Source of the DNA: Pseudomonas azotoformans
GTDB lineage: Bacteria > Pseudomonadota > Gammaproteobacteria > Pseudomonadales > Pseudomonadaceae
DNA: 64,000 bases
Assembly: GCF_900103345.1 (NCBI RefSeq)
Contig: NZ_LT629702.1
Span: forward strand, 2,108,001-2,172,000
Direction: 5' to 3'
Positions 26,276 to 37,981 of this stretch are shown piece by piece; positions within the stretch are counted from its first letter, which is position 1; each line of letters begins with the position of its first letter. The position numbers and the translations under genes are program-made. The notes below the pieces were generated by a model that was not told the DNA's origin, made no database searches, and saw only the letters and a list, made by a program, of their open reading frames with translations.

Positions 26276-26765
26276 AGCACCAAAAACTGACTGATGAGTC
26301 GTATTAGACTAAAGATGTAGTGCTTTAAAAAAAGCACTACAAAACATTTGACGATCCAAAAAAGCCTGGGCATGATGGCCTCGCTCCCGCTAATCAGGGG
26401 CCCTGGCAAGGGCCTTCGGATCGCGCTCCAAGCTACCCACCTGAGCCGATTCGTGTCTGTACCGCCCACAAGGCGTGTTTGACGAGGTTGCGACTGGAAC
26501 GAAGTTGTCCCGAGGGACGGAAGCTAACCAGGTAACCCGGCTACACGCTGTTGAACACCCGAGGGCCCACGACGCCCGAAGACTGTTCTCGGTCCGCCTG
26601 TACCTGCCCGACCCTCTCGCTACTCGTTCATCCCGTCGCATTCCCCGCCAGACCCGACATGACCGCCTAAGCTTCTGGTCAGCGAGCAGCCCTGCCCCCG
26701 CACTTGAATGCAGGGCTGGCAAATGGATTTTTCCACCACACGAAGACGCGACGAGGTTTACTTCC
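26276..26765. promoter_or_regulatory. Long leader/regulatory region of aceA
   Basis: About 490 bp without a gene that I can support. It opens with a 26-bp interrupted palindrome at 26316-26341 (arms TGTAGTGCTTT and AAAGCACTACA around four As), and later has a GGCCCTGGCAAGGGCC hairpin near 26400. The rest is GC-rich, with several stem-forming stretches up to the aceA ATG, which suggests a structured 5' leader or a separate small RNA. No promoter is unambiguous. Confidence 0.5.
26316..26341. promoter_or_regulatory. TGTAGT-ACTACA palindrome upstream of aceA
   Basis: A perfect dyad with 11-bp arms beginning TGTAGT and ending ACTACA. As I recall, the RpiR-family regulator RccR of P. fluorescens binds TGTAGT-type palindromes at glyoxylate-shunt genes such as aceA. 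That identification is from memory, not computed. The lack of a T-run argues against a terminator, although the site lies only 41 bp after the preceding gene. Confidence 0.5.
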
Positions 26766-28091
26766 ATGGCACTGACACGCGAACAGCAAATTGCAGCCCT
26801 CGAGAAAGACTGGGCTGAAAACCCACGCTGGAAAGGCGTGACCCGCGCTTACTCCGCTGCTGACGTCGTCCGCCTGCGTGGCTCGGTTCAACCTGAGCAC
26901 ACCTTTGCAAAACTCGGCGCCGAGAAGCTGTGGAAGCTGGTTACCCAAGGGGCCAAGCCTTCCTTCCGTCCCGACAAAGATTTCGTCAACTGCATGGGCG
27001 CCCTCACTGGCGGCCAGGCAGTCCAGCAGGTGAAAGCCGGTATCCAGGCGATCTACCTGTCCGGCTGGCAAGTGGCGGCGGACAACAACTCCGCTGAATC
27101 CATGTACCCCGACCAATCGCTGTACCCGGTGGATTCGGTTCCAACTGTGGTCAAGCGCATCAACAACTCGTTCCGTCGTGCCGACCAGATCCAGTGGAAA
27201 GCCGGCAAGAACCCGGGCGATGAAGGCTACATCGATTACTTCGCGCCGATCGTGGCCGACGCCGAAGCCGGTTTCGGCGGTGTACTCAACGCCTACGAAC
27301 TGATGAAGAGCATGATCGAGGCAGGTGCTGCCGGCGTGCACTTCGAAGACCAACTGGCATCCGTGAAGAAATGCGGTCACATGGGCGGCAAGGTATTGGT
27401 GCCTACCCAGGAAGCCGTACAGAAGCTGACCGCTGCGCGCCTGGCCGCTGACGTTGCTGGCACGCCAACCATCATCCTGGCGCGTACCGACGCCAACGCT
27501 GCTGACCTGCTGACTTCGGACTGCGACCCGTATGACCAGCCCTTCGTGACTGGCGAGCGCACCCAGGAAGGCTTCTATAAGGTACGTGCCGGTCTCGACC
27601 AGGCCATCGCTCGCGGCCTGGCCTACGCCCCGTACGCCGACCTGATCTGGTGTGAAACCGCCAAGCCGGACCTGGACGAAGCCCGTCGATTCGCCGAGGC
27701 GATCAAGAAGGAATACCCGGACCAACTGCTGTCCTACAACTGCTCGCCTTCCTTCAACTGGAAGAAGAACCTGGACGACGCGACCATCGCCAAGTTCCAG
27801 CGCGAACTGTCCGCCATGGGCTACAAGCACCAGTTCATCACCCTGGCCGGCATCCACAACATGTGGCACAGCATGTTCAACCTGGCGCACGATTACGCCC
27901 GCAACGACATGACCGCCTACGTGAAGCTGCAGGAGCAGGAGTTCGCTGACGCCGCCAAGGGCTACACCTTCGTGGCTCACCAGCAGGAAGTGGGCACCGG
28001 CTACTTCGACGACATGACCACCGTGATCCAGGGCGGCACCTCGTCCGTGACCGCGCTGACCGGCTCGACCGAAGAAGAGCAGTTCCACTAA
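26766..28091 (+). CDS. aceA: Isocitrate lyase
   Basis: A 441-residue glyoxylate-shunt enzyme that cleaves isocitrate to glyoxylate and succinate for growth on C2 units and fatty acids. The catalytic motif [17 protein letters not shown] (around residue 197) includes the active cysteine. The length fits the Pseudomonas/E. coli type (about 434-441). It is monocistronic, with the terminator at 28154 and a long leader. It competes for isocitrate with icd and idh encoded upstream. Confidence 0.97.
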   Translation: MALTREQQIAALEKDWAENPRWKGVTRAYSAADVVRLRGSVQPEHTFAKLGAEKLWKLVTQGAKPSFRPDKDFVNCMGALTGGQAVQQVKAGIQAIYLSGWQVAADNNSAESMYPDQSLYPVDSVPTVVKRINNSFRRADQIQWKAGKNPGDEGYIDYFAPIVADAEAGFGGVLNAYELMKSMIEAGAAGVHFEDQLASVKKCGHMGGKVLVPTQEAVQKLTAARLAADVAGTPTIILARTDANAADLLTSDCDPYDQPFVTGERTQEGFYKVRAGLDQAIARGLAYAPYADLIWCETAKPDLDEARRFAEAIKKEYPDQLLSYNCSPSFNWKKNLDDATIAKFQRELSAMGYKHQFITLAGIHNMWHSMFNLAHDYARNDMTAYVKLQEQEFADAAKGYTFVAHQQEVGTGYFDDMTTVIQGGTSSVTALTGSTEEEQFH

Positions 28092-28153
28092 GCACCGCGT
28101 ACACGGCCACTGCAGCCCCAAGGAAGACCTAACCGCAGTGCCGCACAACGATC

Positions 28154-28181
28154 ACGCCCCGACCTGTTCGGGGCGTTTTTT
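28154..28181 (+). terminator. Terminator of aceA
   Basis: The stem CGCCCCG / CGGGGCG with loop ACCTGTT is followed by seven Ts, about 60 bp after the stop. Confidence 0.9.
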
Positions 28182-28219
28182 TGCCTCGTGAAAACCTCCC
28201 TGACAAAATGAAGGTCAAA

Positions 28220-28311
28220 ATGTGGGAGGGGGCTTGCCCCCCGATGAGGGAGCGTCAGTTGATACATCTGTGACTGACCCGCCGTCATCGGGGGCAAGCC
28301 CCCTCCCACAT
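28220..28311. repeat. REP doublet (inverted pair)
   Basis: Arms AATGTGGGAGGGGGCTTGCC and GGCAAGCCCCCTCCCACATT, about 45 bp apart, between the aceA terminator and the nuo promoter region. The left copy has one additional C in its loop-side stem. Confidence 0.88.
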
Positions 28312-28750
28312 TAAGAACGGTGGTGACCTCGGAATTTTTGTACGAAACATTGATCCAGAGCGGTATTTGCAGGGATCAAATCGGTTAAAAGATCCCCGTC
28401 GGCAACTAAGCGGTATTCAACCAAGTAACAGCAACTTCCCCCGCCCCACCACACACACCCGCTTAAAACCCGCGCAAACAATATTCATTATCATTTAGAC
28501 CATGAAAACTTCGTTACCGGTTAAACAAAACACATTTGATTAAATGCCCGCTAATGCCCGCCACACAAGGGCTGCAGCCCCAAGAAGGTGCACTATGTGC
28601 TTATTCCATCGAATAATTTCGCCATAGGAATTTTACTTGCCCGGTGTTTAGCCATAAAATCACCGCGATTGATTGCAGTGCGACATATCGTCACTGCATC
28701 GTTACTTTTTCGAGCTCAGAGACCTTTGCTCTCTGTTAAGGATTTCCAGC
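28312..28750. promoter_or_regulatory. Promoter region of the nuo operon
   Basis: About 440 bp of noticeably AT-richer DNA than its surroundings, with no gene. It should contain the main promoter for nuoA-N. I could not single out a convincing -35/-10 pair or an Anr box (TTGAT-N4-ATCAA). Confidence 0.45.
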
Positions 28751-29164
28751 ATGACCGAAGCGACAGGACTCATGGCCCACAACTGGGGCTTTGCCATTTT
28801 CCTCCTCGGTGTTGTCGGCCTCTGCGCCTTCATGCTCGGTGTCTCCAGCCTCCTCGGGTCAAAAGCCTGGGGCCGCAGCAAAAATGAACCGTTCGAGTCC
28901 GGCATGCTGCCTACAGGTGGCGCCCGCTTGCGGCTCTCAGCCAAATTCTATCTGGTCGCGATGCTGTTCGTGATCTTCGATATCGAAGCCCTCTTTCTCT
29001 TTGCCTGGTCTGTGTCCGTCCGCGAAAGCGGCTGGACCGGATTCGTCGAAGCCCTCGTTTTCATAGCAATTCTGTTGGCAGGCCTTGTCTACCTATTCCG
29101 AGTGGGCGCCCTTGACTGGGCTCCGGAAGCTCGTCGTAAGCGGCAAGCGAAGCTGAAACAATGA
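28751..29164 (+). CDS. nuoA: NADH-quinone oxidoreductase subunit A
   Basis: A 137-residue membrane subunit of complex I with three transmembrane helices. The conserved loop [17 protein letters not shown] follows helix 1 and the acidic [14 protein letters not shown] lies in helix 2. It is the first gene of the complete nuo operon. The ATG at 28751 is chosen because an AAGGA precedes it. Confidence 0.95.
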   Translation: MTEATGLMAHNWGFAIFLLGVVGLCAFMLGVSSLLGSKAWGRSKNEPFESGMLPTGGARLRLSAKFYLVAMLFVIFDIEALFLFAWSVSVRESGWTGFVEALVFIAILLAGLVYLFRVGALDWAPEARRKRQAKLKQ

Positions 29165-29174
29165 GGCTTTGGCG

Positions 29175-29849
29175 ATGCAATACAATCTCACCAGGATCGA
29201 CCCGGATGCTCCTAACGAGCAGTACCCCATCGGCGAACGGGAAACCGTTTCCGACCCGTTAGAAGACCAAGTCCACAAAAACATCTACATGGGCAAGCTG
29301 GAAGACGTGCTGAGTGGCGCGGTCAACTGGGGGCGTAAAAACTCCCTGTGGCCGTACAACTTCGGTCTTTCGTGCTGCTACGTGGAAATGACCACCGCCT
29401 TCACGGCGCCCCACGACATCGCGCGCTTTGGCGCCGAAGTTATCCGGGCCTCGCCGCGCCAGGCGGATTTCATGGTTATCGCCGGTACCTGCTTCATCAA
29501 GATGGCGCCGATCATCCAGCGTCTCTACGAGCAAATGCTCGAGCCGAAGTGGGTTATCTCCATGGGTTCGTGCGCCAACTCCGGTGGCATGTACGACATC
29601 TATTCCGTCGTTCAAGGGGTGGACAAGTTCCTGCCCGTGGACGTCTACGTGCCTGGCTGCCCGCCTCGCCCTGAAGCGTTCCTGCAAGGCTTGATGCTGT
29701 TGCAGGAATCGATCGGCAAGGAGCGTCGTCCGCTTTCCTGGGTCGTCGGCGATCAAGGCGTGTACCGCGCCGAGATGCCGTCGCAAAAGGAACAGCGCCG
29801 CGAACAGCGTATCGCAGTCACCAACCTGCGCAGCCCCGACGAAGTCTGA
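29175..29849 (+). CDS. nuoB: NADH-quinone oxidoreductase subunit B
   Basis: A 224-residue peripheral subunit that carries the terminal cluster N2, which passes electrons to quinone. The ligands are visible as the tandem cysteines in [22 protein letters not shown] and [10 protein letters not shown]. The ATG at 29175 has GAGG eight bases upstream. A TTG two codons earlier is less likely. Confidence 0.96.
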   Translation: MQYNLTRIDPDAPNEQYPIGERETVSDPLEDQVHKNIYMGKLEDVLSGAVNWGRKNSLWPYNFGLSCCYVEMTTAFTAPHDIARFGAEVIRASPRQADFMVIAGTCFIKMAPIIQRLYEQMLEPKWVISMGSCANSGGMYDIYSVVQGVDKFLPVDVYVPGCPPRPEAFLQGLMLLQESIGKERRPLSWVVGDQGVYRAEMPSQKEQRREQRIAVTNLRSPDEV

Positions 29850-29921
29850 TCCAGCACCGCTTCTTTTATAGAACGAACACCTGGCTTCATTCTTTACGTT
29901 GACCGAAAGCGATAAAAAACC

Positions 29922-31706
29922 ATGACTACAGGCAGTGCTCTGTACATCCCGCCTTATAAGGCAGACGACCAGGATGTGGTCGTCGAACTCAATAACCGTT
30001 TTGGCCCTGACGCCTTCACCGCCCAGGCCACGCGCACCGGTATGCCGGTGCTGTGGGTGGCGCGTGCCAAGCTCGTCGAAGTCCTGACCTTCCTGCGCAA
30101 CCTGCCCAAGCCGTACGTCATGCTCTATGACCTGCATGGCGTGGACGAGCGTCTGCGCACCAAGCGCCAGGGGCTGCCGAGTGGCGCCGATTTCACCGTG
30201 TTCTACCACCTGATGTCGCTGGAACGTAACAGTGACGTGATGATCAAGGTTGCGCTGTCGGAAAGCGACTTGAGCATCCCGACCGTGACCGGTATCTGGC
30301 CGAACGCCAGCTGGTACGAGCGCGAAGTCTGGGACATGTTCGGCATCGACTTCCCGGGCCACCCGCACCTGACGCGCATCATGATGCCGCCGACCTGGGA
30401 AGGTCACCCGCTGCGCAAGGACTTCCCGGCGCGCGCTACCGAATTCGACCCGTTCAGCCTCAACCTCGCCAAGCAACAGCTTGAAGAAGAAGCTGCGCGC
30501 TTCCGTCCGGAAGACTGGGGCATGAAGCGCTCCGGCACCAACGAGGACTACATGTTCCTCAACCTGGGCCCGAACCACCCTTCGGCCCACGGTGCCTTCC
30601 GTATCATCCTGCAACTGGACGGCGAAGAAATCGTCGACTGCGTGCCGGACATCGGCTACCACCACCGTGGTGCCGAGAAGATGGCCGAGCGCCAGTCGTG
30701 GCACAGCTTCATCCCGTACACCGACCGTATCGACTACCTCGGCGGCGTGATGAACAACCTGCCGTACGTGCTCTCGGTCGAGAAGCTGGCCGGCATCAAG
30801 GTGCCGGACCGCGTCGACACCATCCGCATCATGATGGCCGAGTTCTTCCGGATCACCAGCCACCTGCTGTTCCTGGGTACCTATATCCAGGACGTCGGCG
30901 CCATGACCCCGGTGTTCTTCACCTTCACCGACCGTCAGCGCGCCTACAAGGTCATCGAAGCCATCACCGGTTTCCGCCTGCACCCGGCCTGGTACCGCAT
31001 CGGCGGCGTGGCCCACGACCTGCCGAATGGCTGGGAACGCCTGGTCAAGGAGTTCATCGACTGGATGCCCAAGCGTCTGGACGAGTACCAAAAGGCGGCG
31101 CTGGATAACAGCATCCTCAAGGGTCGTACCATCGGCGTCGCGCAGTACAACACCAAGGAGGCCCTGGAATGGGGCGTCACCGGTGCTGGCCTGCGTTCCA
31201 CCGGCTGCGACTTCGACCTGCGTAAAGCGCGCCCGTACTCCGGCTACGAGAACTTCGAATTCGAAGTCCCGCTGGCGGCCAATGGCGATGCCTACGACCG
31301 CTGCATCGTGCGCGTCGAAGAAATGCGCCAGAGCCTGAAGATCATCGAGCAGTGCATGCGCAACATGCCGGCCGGCCCGTACAAGGCGGATCACCCGCTG
31401 ACCACGCCGCCGCCGAAAGAGCGCACGCTGCAGCACATCGAAACCCTGATCACGCACTTCCTGCAGGTTTCGTGGGGTCCGGTGATGCCGGCCAACGAGT
31501 CCTTCCAGATGATCGAAGCGACCAAGGGTATCAACAGTTATTACCTGACGAGCGATGGCGGCACCATGAGCTACCGCACCCGGATCCGTACCCCGAGCTT
31601 CGCCCACTTGCAGCAGATCCCTTCGGTGATCAAAGGCGAGATGGTCGCGGACTTGATTGCGTACCTGGGTAGTATCGATTTCGTTATGGCCGACGTGGAC
31701 CGCTAA
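29922..31706 (+). CDS. nuoC: NADH-quinone oxidoreductase subunit C/D fusion
   Basis: A 594-residue fusion of NuoC (about residues 1-190, the 30-kDa subunit with [24 protein letters not shown] signature [14 protein letters not shown]) and NuoD (about 200-594, the 49-kDa subunit with [13 protein letters not shown] at the quinone site and [13 protein letters not shown]). The fusion is normal for gammaproteobacteria and is sometimes named nuoCD. It is followed 2 bp later by nuoE. Confidence 0.97.
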   Translation: MTTGSALYIPPYKADDQDVVVELNNRFGPDAFTAQATRTGMPVLWVARAKLVEVLTFLRNLPKPYVMLYDLHGVDERLRTKRQGLPSGADFTVFYHLMSLERNSDVMIKVALSESDLSIPTVTGIWPNASWYEREVWDMFGIDFPGHPHLTRIMMPPTWEGHPLRKDFPARATEFDPFSLNLAKQQLEEEAARFRPEDWGMKRSGTNEDYMFLNLGPNHPSAHGAFRIILQLDGEEIVDCVPDIGYHHRGAEKMAERQSWHSFIPYTDRIDYLGGVMNNLPYVLSVEKLAGIKVPDRVDTIRIMMAEFFRITSHLLFLGTYIQDVGAMTPVFFTFTDRQRAYKVIEAITGFRLHPAWYRIGGVAHDLPNGWERLVKEFIDWMPKRLDEYQKAALDNSILKGRTIGVAQYNTKEALEWGVTGAGLRSTGCDFDLRKARPYSGYENFEFEVPLAANGDAYDRCIVRVEEMRQSLKIIEQCMRNMPAGPYKADHPLTTPPPKERTLQHIETLITHFLQVSWGPVMPANESFQMIEATKGINSYYLTSDGGTMSYRTRIRTPSFAHLQQIPSVIKGEMVADLIAYLGSIDFVMADVDR

Positions 31707-31708
31707 GC

Positions 31709-32206
31709 ATGAACAGCACGCTTATCCAGACAGACCGTTTCACCTTGAGTGAAACCGAGCGCTCGGCCATCGAGCACGAGCTGCATCACTACGAAGATCC
31801 GCGCGCTGCGTCGATCGAAGCCTTGAAGATCGTCCAGAAGGAACGTGGCTGGGTGCCGGACGGCGCCCTCTATGCCATCGGCGAGATTCTCGGCATCCCT
31901 GCCAGCGACGTTGAAGGCGTGGCCACGTTCTACAGCCAGATCTTCCGCCAGCCGGTGGGCCGCCACATCATTCGCGTGTGCGACAGCATGGTCTGCTACA
32001 TCGGCGGCCACGAATCCGTGGTCAGCGAGATCCAGAACAAGCTGGGCATCGGCCTCGGCCAGACCACTCCGGACGGCCGCTTCACGCTGCTGCCGGTGTG
32101 CTGCCTGGGCAACTGCGACAAGGCGCCGGCGTTGATGATCGACGACGACACATTCGGTGACGTGCAGCCTGCTGGCGTGACCCAATTGCTCGAGGGCTAC
32201 CCATGA
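31709..32206 (+). CDS. nuoE: NADH-quinone oxidoreductase subunit E
   Basis: A 165-residue thioredoxin-fold subunit holding the 2Fe-2S cluster N1a. The four ligands are in [11 protein letters not shown] (C-x4-C) and [10 protein letters not shown] (C-x3-C). Its ATGA end overlaps nuoF by 4 bp. Confidence 0.96.
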   Translation: MNSTLIQTDRFTLSETERSAIEHELHHYEDPRAASIEALKIVQKERGWVPDGALYAIGEILGIPASDVEGVATFYSQIFRQPVGRHIIRVCDSMVCYIGGHESVVSEIQNKLGIGLGQTTPDGRFTLLPVCCLGNCDKAPALMIDDDTFGDVQPAGVTQLLEGYP

Positions 32207-33558
32207 CCCTGACTTCTTTCGGCCCGGCCAACCTGATCAAGCGTTCGCCCGAGACCCACCCGCTGACCTGGCGCCTGCGTGACGATGCCGAGCCGGTATG
32301 GCTCGACGAGTACCAGGCCAAGAACGGTTACGCCGCTGCGCGCAAAGCCTTCGCCGACATGGCCCAGGACGATATCGTCCAGACCGTGAAAGACGCCGGC
32401 CTCAAGGGCCGCGGCGGTGCGGGCTTCCCCACGGGCGTGAAGTGGGGCCTGATGCCCAAGGACGAATCCATCAACATCCGCTACCTGCTGTGCAACGCGG
32501 ATGAAATGGAGCCGAACACCTGGAAAGACCGCATGCTGATGGAGCAACTGCCCCATCTGCTGATCGAAGGCATGCTGATCAGCGCCCGCGCGCTGAAAAC
32601 CTACCGGGGCTACATCTTCCTGCGTGGCGAATACACCACCGCCGCCAAGCACCTCAACCGTGCCGTGGAAGAAGCCAAGGCCGCCGGCCTGTTGGGCAAG
32701 AACATCCTCGGTTCGGGTTTTGACTTCGAACTGTTCGTGCACACCGGCGCCGGGCGCTACATCTGCGGGGAAGAAACCGCACTGATCAACTCCCTCGAAG
32801 GCCGCCGCGCCAACCCGCGCTCCAAGCCGCCCTTCCCTGCCGCCGTGGGCGTGTGGGGCAAGCCGACCTGCGTGAACAACGTCGAGACCCTGTGCAACGT
32901 GCCGGCGATCATTGCCGACGGCGTGGACTGGTACAAATCGCTGGCCCGAGAAGGCAGCGAAGACATGGGCACCAAGCTCATGGGCTTCTCCGGCAAGGTC
33001 AAGAACCCTGGCCTGTGGGAACTGCCGTTCGGCGTGACCGCACGCGAGCTGTTCGAGGACTACGCCGGCGGCATGCGCGACGGCTACACCTTGAAAGCCT
33101 GGCAGCCAGGCGGCGCCGGTACCGGTTTCCTGTTGCCCGAGCATCTCGACGCACAAATGTATGCCGGCGGCATCGGCAAGGTGGGCACCCGTATGGGTAC
33201 CGGCCTGGCGATGGCGGTGGACAACACCGTGAACATGGTCTCGTTGCTGCGCAACATGGAGCAGTTCTTCGCCCGCGAATCCTGCGGCTTCTGCACCCCA
33301 TGCCGCGACGGCCTGCCATGGAGCGTCAAGCTGCTGATGGCCCTGGAAAATGGCGAAGGCCGCGAGGGTGATATCGAAACCCTGCTGGGCCTGGTCGGTT
33401 TCCTCGGCCCAGGCAAGACCTTCTGTGCTCACGCACCGGGCGCCGTGGAGCCATTGGGCAGCGCCATCAAATACTTCCGCTCGGAGTTCGAAGCCGGCAT
33501 CGCGCCTACCAGCGCCGCCGTGCCGCCTCTGGCGAGGCCGATCGTAGTCGGCGCGTAA
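32203..33558 (+). CDS. nuoF: NADH-quinone oxidoreductase subunit F
   Basis: A 451-residue NADH-binding subunit. FMN/NADH sites are [14 protein letters not shown] (around residue 67) and [19 protein letters not shown] (around 180). The 4Fe-4S cluster N3 is held by [12 protein letters not shown] and a later Cys in FCAHAPG. It overlaps nuoE by 4 bp, and a 135-bp gap with a hairpin precedes nuoG. Confidence 0.97.
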   Translation: MTLTSFGPANLIKRSPETHPLTWRLRDDAEPVWLDEYQAKNGYAAARKAFADMAQDDIVQTVKDAGLKGRGGAGFPTGVKWGLMPKDESINIRYLLCNADEMEPNTWKDRMLMEQLPHLLIEGMLISARALKTYRGYIFLRGEYTTAAKHLNRAVEEAKAAGLLGKNILGSGFDFELFVHTGAGRYICGEETALINSLEGRRANPRSKPPFPAAVGVWGKPTCVNNVETLCNVPAIIADGVDWYKSLAREGSEDMGTKLMGFSGKVKNPGLWELPFGVTARELFEDYAGGMRDGYTLKAWQPGGAGTGFLLPEHLDAQMYAGGIGKVGTRMGTGLAMAVDNTVNMVSLLRNMEQFFARESCGFCTPCRDGLPWSVKLLMALENGEGREGDIETLLGLVGFLGPGKTFCAHAPGAVEPLGSAIKYFRSEFEAGIAPTSAAVPPLARPIVVGA

Positions 33559-33566
33559 CGCTTTAA

Positions 33567-33594
33567 CAGGTGAAGGGTCCGTGCCCTTCACCTG
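33567..33594 (+). promoter_or_regulatory. Intra-operon hairpin between nuoF and nuoG
   Basis: An 11-bp perfect stem, CAGGTGAAGGG and CCCTTCACCTG, with a six-base loop, 9 bp after the nuoF stop in the only long gap of the operon besides nuoB-nuoC. It has no T-run, so it is more likely an mRNA stabiliser or processing element than a terminator. Confidence 0.6.
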
Positions 33595-33693
33595 CTCATG
33601 GGCTGACGCCGTAAAGGCTGTGTTGAGGCCCATGAATAACAAGATTCCATTAGCCACGCCCGCTGACAACGGGCCAACGAAGAACTTTGAACC

Positions 33694-36408
33694 ATGGCCA
33701 CTATCCACGTAGACGGCAAAGCGCTCGAAGTCGATGGGGCAGACAACCTGTTACAGGCCTGTCTGTCGCTCGGTCTCGATATCCCGTATTTCTGCTGGCA
33801 CCCCGCGCTTGGTAGCGTCGGGGCCTGCCGCCAGTGTGCGGTCAAGCAGTACACCGACGAGAACGACACCCGTGGTCGTATTGTCATGTCCTGCATGACC
33901 CCAGCCACCGACAACACCTGGATCTCCATCGACGATGATGAATCCAAGGCGTTCCGCGCCAGCGTCGTCGAATGGCTGATGACCAACCACCCCCACGACT
34001 GCCCGGTCTGTGAGGAAGGCGGTCACTGCCACCTGCAAGACATGACGGTGATGACCGGCCACAACGAGCGCCGTTATCGCTTCACCAAGCGTACCCACCA
34101 GAACCAGGACCTCGGCCCGTTCATTTCCCACGAAATGAACCGCTGCATCGCCTGCTACCGTTGCGTGCGCTTCTATAAGGACTACGCCGGCGGCACCGAC
34201 CTCGGCGTATTCGGCGCTCATGACAACGTGTATTTCGGTCGCGTTGAAGACGGCGTGCTCGAAAGCGAGTTCTCCGGCAACCTCACCGAGGTCTGCCCGA
34301 CCGGTGTGTTCACCGACAAGACCCACTCCGAGCGCTACAACCGCAAATGGGACATGCAGTTCGCCCCGAGCATCTGCCATGGCTGCTCCAGCGGTTGCAA
34401 CATCTCCCCGGGCGAGCGCTACGGCGAACTGCGCCGCATCGAAAACCGCTTCAACGGCTCGGTCAACCAGTACTTCCTGTGCGACCGTGGCCGTTTCGGC
34501 TATGGCTACGTCAACCGCGAAGACCGCCCACGCCAGCCACTGTTGGCCGACGGCGCCAAACTGAGCCTGGACGACGCGCTGGATAAAGCCGCCGATCTGC
34601 TGCGCGGCCGAAATATCGTCGGTATCGGTTCACCGCGCGCCAGCCTCGAAAGCAACTTCGCGCTGCGCGAGCTGGTCGGTGCCGAGCACTTCTACTCCGG
34701 TATCGAAGCCGCTGAGCTGGAGCGCATCCGCCTGGTCCTGCAAGTGTTGAACGACAGCCCGCTGCCGGTTCCGAACATGCGCGACATCGAAGACCACGAC
34801 GCCATCTTCGTGCTCGGTGAAGACCTGACCCAGACCGCCGCCCGCATCGCCCTGTCGCTGCGCCAGTCGGTCAAGGGCAAGGCTGAAGACATGGCCGACG
34901 CCATGCGCGTCCAGCCATGGCTCGACGCCGCGGTGAAAAACATCGGCCAGCACGCGCTGAACCCGCTGTTCATTGCAAGCTTGGCTGAAACCAAGCTCGA
35001 CGACATCGCCGAAGAATGTGTGCACGCAGCGCCGGACGACCTGGCGCGCCTCGGTTTCGCCGTGGCCCACGCTCTCGACGCCAGCGCGCCTGCCGTCGAA
35101 GGCCTGGACACCGAAGCCGGTGAACTGGCCCAACGCATTGCCGACGCCCTGCTGGCGGCCAAGCGCCCATTGATCATTGCCGGCACCTCGTTGGGTTCCA
35201 AGGCGCTGATCGAAGCCGCCGCCAACATCGCCAAGGCCTTGAAGCTGCGCGACAAGAACGGTTCCATCAGCCTGGTGGTGCCGGAAGCCAACAGCCTTGG
35301 CCTGGCCATGCTCGGTGGCGAGTCACTGGACGCCGGCCTGCAAGCGGTGATCGACGGCAACGCCGACGCCATCGTGGTACTGGAAAACGACCTGTACACC
35401 CGCACCGATGCCGCCAAGGTTGACGCTGCACTGAACGCGGCCAAAGTGCTGATCGTTGCCGATCACCAGAAGACCGCCACCAGCGACCGCGCCCACCTGG
35501 TACTGCCAGCCGCCACCTTCGCTGAAGGCGACGGTACCCTGGTCAGCCAGGAAGGCCGTGCCCAGCGCTTCTTCCAGGTGTTCGATCCGAAGTACATGGA
35601 CGCCAGCATCCTGGTTCACGAAGGCTGGCGCTGGCTGCACGCCTTGCGCGCCACCCTGCTGAACCAGCCGATCGACTGGACCCAGCTCGACCACGTCACC
35701 GCAGCCACCGCTGCCAGCGCCCCGCAACTGGCGCGGATCGTCGACGCTGCACCGTCCGCCTCGTTCCGCATCAAGGGCATGAAACTGGCCCGTGAGCCGC
35801 TGCGTTACTCCGGTCGTACCGCCATGCGCGCCGACATCAGCGTGCATGAACCGCGTACCCCGCAAGACAACGACACCGCGTTCGCCTTCTCCATGGAAGG
35901 TTACTCGGGTTCGGTCGAGCCACGTCAGCAGGTGCCATTTGCCTGGTCGCCGGGCTGGAACTCGCCGCAGGCCTGGAACAAGTTCCAGGACGAAGTCGGT
36001 GGTCACATCCGCGCTGGCGACCCGGGCACCCGCCTGATCGAAAGCACCGGTGATGCGCTGAACTGGTTCGCCGCCGTACCGCGTCCGTTCAACCCGGCCC
36101 AGGGCACCTGGCAGGTCGTGCCGTTCTTCCACCTGTTCGGCAGCGAAGAGAACTCTTCCAAGGCCGCACCGGTGCAAAGTCGCATTCCTGAGGCCTACGT
36201 ATCCGTGGCCAAGTCCGAAGCCGACCGCCTGGGCGTCAACGACGGTGCCCTGCTCAGCCTGAACGTGGCCGGCCAGACCCTGCGTCTGCCGCTGCGCATC
36301 AACGATGAGTTGGGTGCCGGTCTGGTTGCACTGCCTAAAGGCCTCGCCGGTATCCCGCCGGCGATCTTTGGCAAAACCGTTGACGGTCTGCAGGAGGCAG
36401 CGCAATGA
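33694..36408 (+). CDS. nuoG: NADH-quinone oxidoreductase subunit G
   Basis: A 904-residue electron-transfer subunit with a molybdopterin-oxidoreductase-like C-terminal body. Iron-sulfur ligands: N1b in [17 protein letters not shown]5 (with a His) in [11 protein letters not shown]4 in CIACYRC with CPTG, and the extra cluster N7 in CHGCSSGCN, which only some bacteria have. The end overlaps nuoH by 4 bp. Confidence 0.97.
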   Translation: MATIHVDGKALEVDGADNLLQACLSLGLDIPYFCWHPALGSVGACRQCAVKQYTDENDTRGRIVMSCMTPATDNTWISIDDDESKAFRASVVEWLMTNHPHDCPVCEEGGHCHLQDMTVMTGHNERRYRFTKRTHQNQDLGPFISHEMNRCIACYRCVRFYKDYAGGTDLGVFGAHDNVYFGRVEDGVLESEFSGNLTEVCPTGVFTDKTHSERYNRKWDMQFAPSICHGCSSGCNISPGERYGELRRIENRFNGSVNQYFLCDRGRFGYGYVNREDRPRQPLLADGAKLSLDDALDKAADLLRGRNIVGIGSPRASLESNFALRELVGAEHFYSGIEAAELERIRLVLQVLNDSPLPVPNMRDIEDHDAIFVLGEDLTQTAARIALSLRQSVKGKAEDMADAMRVQPWLDAAVKNIGQHALNPLFIASLAETKLDDIAEECVHAAPDDLARLGFAVAHALDASAPAVEGLDTEAGELAQRIADALLAAKRPLIIAGTSLGSKALIEAAANIAKALKLRDKNGSISLVVPEANSLGLAMLGGESLDAGLQAVIDGNADAIVVLENDLYTRTDAAKVDAALNAAKVLIVADHQKTATSDRAHLVLPAATFAEGDGTLVSQEGRAQRFFQVFDPKYMDASILVHEGWRWLHALRATLLNQPIDWTQLDHVTAATAASAPQLARIVDAAPSASFRIKGMKLAREPLRYSGRTAMRADISVHEPRTPQDNDTAFAFSMEGYSGSVEPRQQVPFAWSPGWNSPQAWNKFQDEVGGHIRAGDPGTRLIESTGDALNWFAAVPRPFNPAQGTWQVVPFFHLFGSEENSSKAAPVQSRIPEAYVSVAKSEADRLGVNDGALLSLNVAGQTLRLPLRINDELGAGLVALPKGLAGIPPAIFGKTVDGLQEAAQ

Positions 36409-37412
36409 CCTGGTTCACCCCTGAAGTGATCGACGTGATCATCTCGGTCGTCAAGGCCATCGTGATCCTGTTGGCCGTGGTCGTCGCGGGCGCCCTGCTC
36501 AGCTTCGTCGAACGTCGCCTGCTGGGCTGGTGGCAGGACCGCTACGGTCCGAACCGCGTTGGCCCGTTCGGCATGTTCCAGATCGCCGCCGACATGCTGA
36601 AAATGTTCTTCAAGGAAGACTGGACCCCACCGTTTGCCGACAAGGTGATCTTCACCCTGGCACCGGTCGTGGCCATGAGTGCCTTGCTGATCGCCTTCGC
36701 GATCATCCCGATCACCCCGACCTGGGGCGTGGCGGACCTGAACATCGGCTTGCTGTTCTTCTTCGCCATGGCCGGTTTGTCGGTCTACGCGGTGCTGTTC
36801 GCCGGTTGGTCGAGCAACAACAAGTTCGCCCTGCTGGGCAGCTTGCGGGCTTCGGCCCAGACCGTGTCCTACGAAGTGTTCATGGGCCTCGCGCTGATGG
36901 GCATCGTGGTGCAGGTTGGCTCGTTCAACATGCGCGACATCGTCGAGTACCAGGCGCAGAACCTGTGGTTCATCATTCCGCAGTTCTTCGGCTTCTGTAC
37001 CTTCTTCATCGCTGGCGTGGCCGTGACTCACCGTCACCCGTTCGACCAGCCGGAAGCGGAACAGGAACTGGCCGACGGTTACCACATCGAATACGCCGGC
37101 ATGAAATGGGGCATGTTCTTCGTCGGCGAATACATCGGCATCATCTTGATCTCGGCCCTGCTGGTCACGCTGTTCTTCGGCGGCTGGCACGGTCCATTCG
37201 GCATCCTGCCGCAGTTGGCGTTCTTCTGGTTCTTCCTGAAGACCGCGTTCTTCATCATGTTGTTTATCCTGCTGCGCGCTTCCATTCCGCGTCCACGATA
37301 CGACCAGGTGATGGATTTCAGCTGGCGCTTCTGCCTGCCACTGACCCTGATCAATTTGCTGGTGACGGCTGCCGTTGTGTTGTTGAACACGCCAGCCGGC
37401 GCGGTTCAGTGA
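36405..37412 (+). CDS. nuoH: NADH-quinone oxidoreductase subunit H
   Basis: A 335-residue membrane subunit that forms the quinone chamber with NuoB and NuoD. It has about eight helices. The conserved segments [20 protein letters not shown] (first loop) and [18 protein letters not shown] (acidic loop of the E-channel) are present. Confidence 0.97.
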   Translation: MTWFTPEVIDVIISVVKAIVILLAVVVAGALLSFVERRLLGWWQDRYGPNRVGPFGMFQIAADMLKMFFKEDWTPPFADKVIFTLAPVVAMSALLIAFAIIPITPTWGVADLNIGLLFFFAMAGLSVYAVLFAGWSSNNKFALLGSLRASAQTVSYEVFMGLALMGIVVQVGSFNMRDIVEYQAQNLWFIIPQFFGFCTFFIAGVAVTHRHPFDQPEAEQELADGYHIEYAGMKWGMFFVGEYIGIILISALLVTLFFGGWHGPFGILPQLAFFWFFLKTAFFIMLFILLRASIPRPRYDQVMDFSWRFCLPLTLINLLVTAAVVLLNTPAGAVQ

Positions 37413-37423
37413 GGATTTGACCC

Positions 37424-37972
37424 ATGTTCAAATATATTGGCGACATCGTTAAGGGTACCGGTACCCAGTTGCGAAGCCTGGTGATGGTGTTCGGTCACGG
37501 CTTCCGCAAACGCGACACCCTGCAATACCCGGAAGAAGCGGTGTACCTGCCGCCGCGCTATCGCGGCCGTATCGTGCTGACCCGCGACCCCGATGGCGAA
37601 GAGCGTTGCGTAGCCTGCAACCTGTGCGCCGTGGCGTGCCCGGTGGGTTGCATCTCCCTGCAGAAAGCTGAAACCGAAGACGGTCGCTGGTACCCGGACT
37701 TCTTCCGCATCAACTTCTCGCGCTGCATTTTCTGCGGCCTCTGCGAGGAAGCTTGCCCGACCACCGCGATCCAGCTCACGCCGGATTTCGAGATGGCCGA
37801 GTTCAAACGTCAGGACCTGGTGTACGAGAAAGAAGATCTGCTGATCTCTGGTCCCGGTAAAAACCCTGATTACAACTTCTATCGTGTTGCAGGTATGGCC
37901 GTTGCCGGTAAGCCGAAAGGCGCCGCACAAAACGAAGCCGAGCCGATCAACGTGAAGAGCTTGCTGCCTTAA
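37424..37972 (+). CDS. nuoI: NADH-quinone oxidoreductase subunit I
   Basis: A 182-residue ferredoxin-like subunit with two 4Fe-4S clusters, N6a and N6b, marked by [15 protein letters not shown] and [15 protein letters not shown]. It lies between nuoH (11-bp gap) and nuoJ (9-bp gap). Confidence 0.97.
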   Translation: MFKYIGDIVKGTGTQLRSLVMVFGHGFRKRDTLQYPEEAVYLPPRYRGRIVLTRDPDGEERCVACNLCAVACPVGCISLQKAETEDGRWYPDFFRINFSRCIFCGLCEEACPTTAIQLTPDFEMAEFKRQDLVYEKEDLLISGPGKNPDYNFYRVAGMAVAGKPKGAAQNEAEPINVKSLLP

Positions 37973-37981
37973 GGAAGAAAG

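Noticed and set aside
26316..26341. The aceA-side palindrome as a rho-independent terminator
   Set aside because: Neither strand has a T-run directly after the stem, and the arms are AT-rich. An operator fits better.
26475..26765. N-terminal extension of isocitrate lyase by 97 codons
   Set aside because: The extension has an Arg/Pro/Ser-rich composition unlike the family, and the internal ATG gives exactly the expected 441 residues.
28312..28750. Anr/FNR site upstream of nuoA
   Set aside because: TTTGATTAAATG near 28,536 only superficially resembles TTGAT-N4-ATCAA; the second half does not match.
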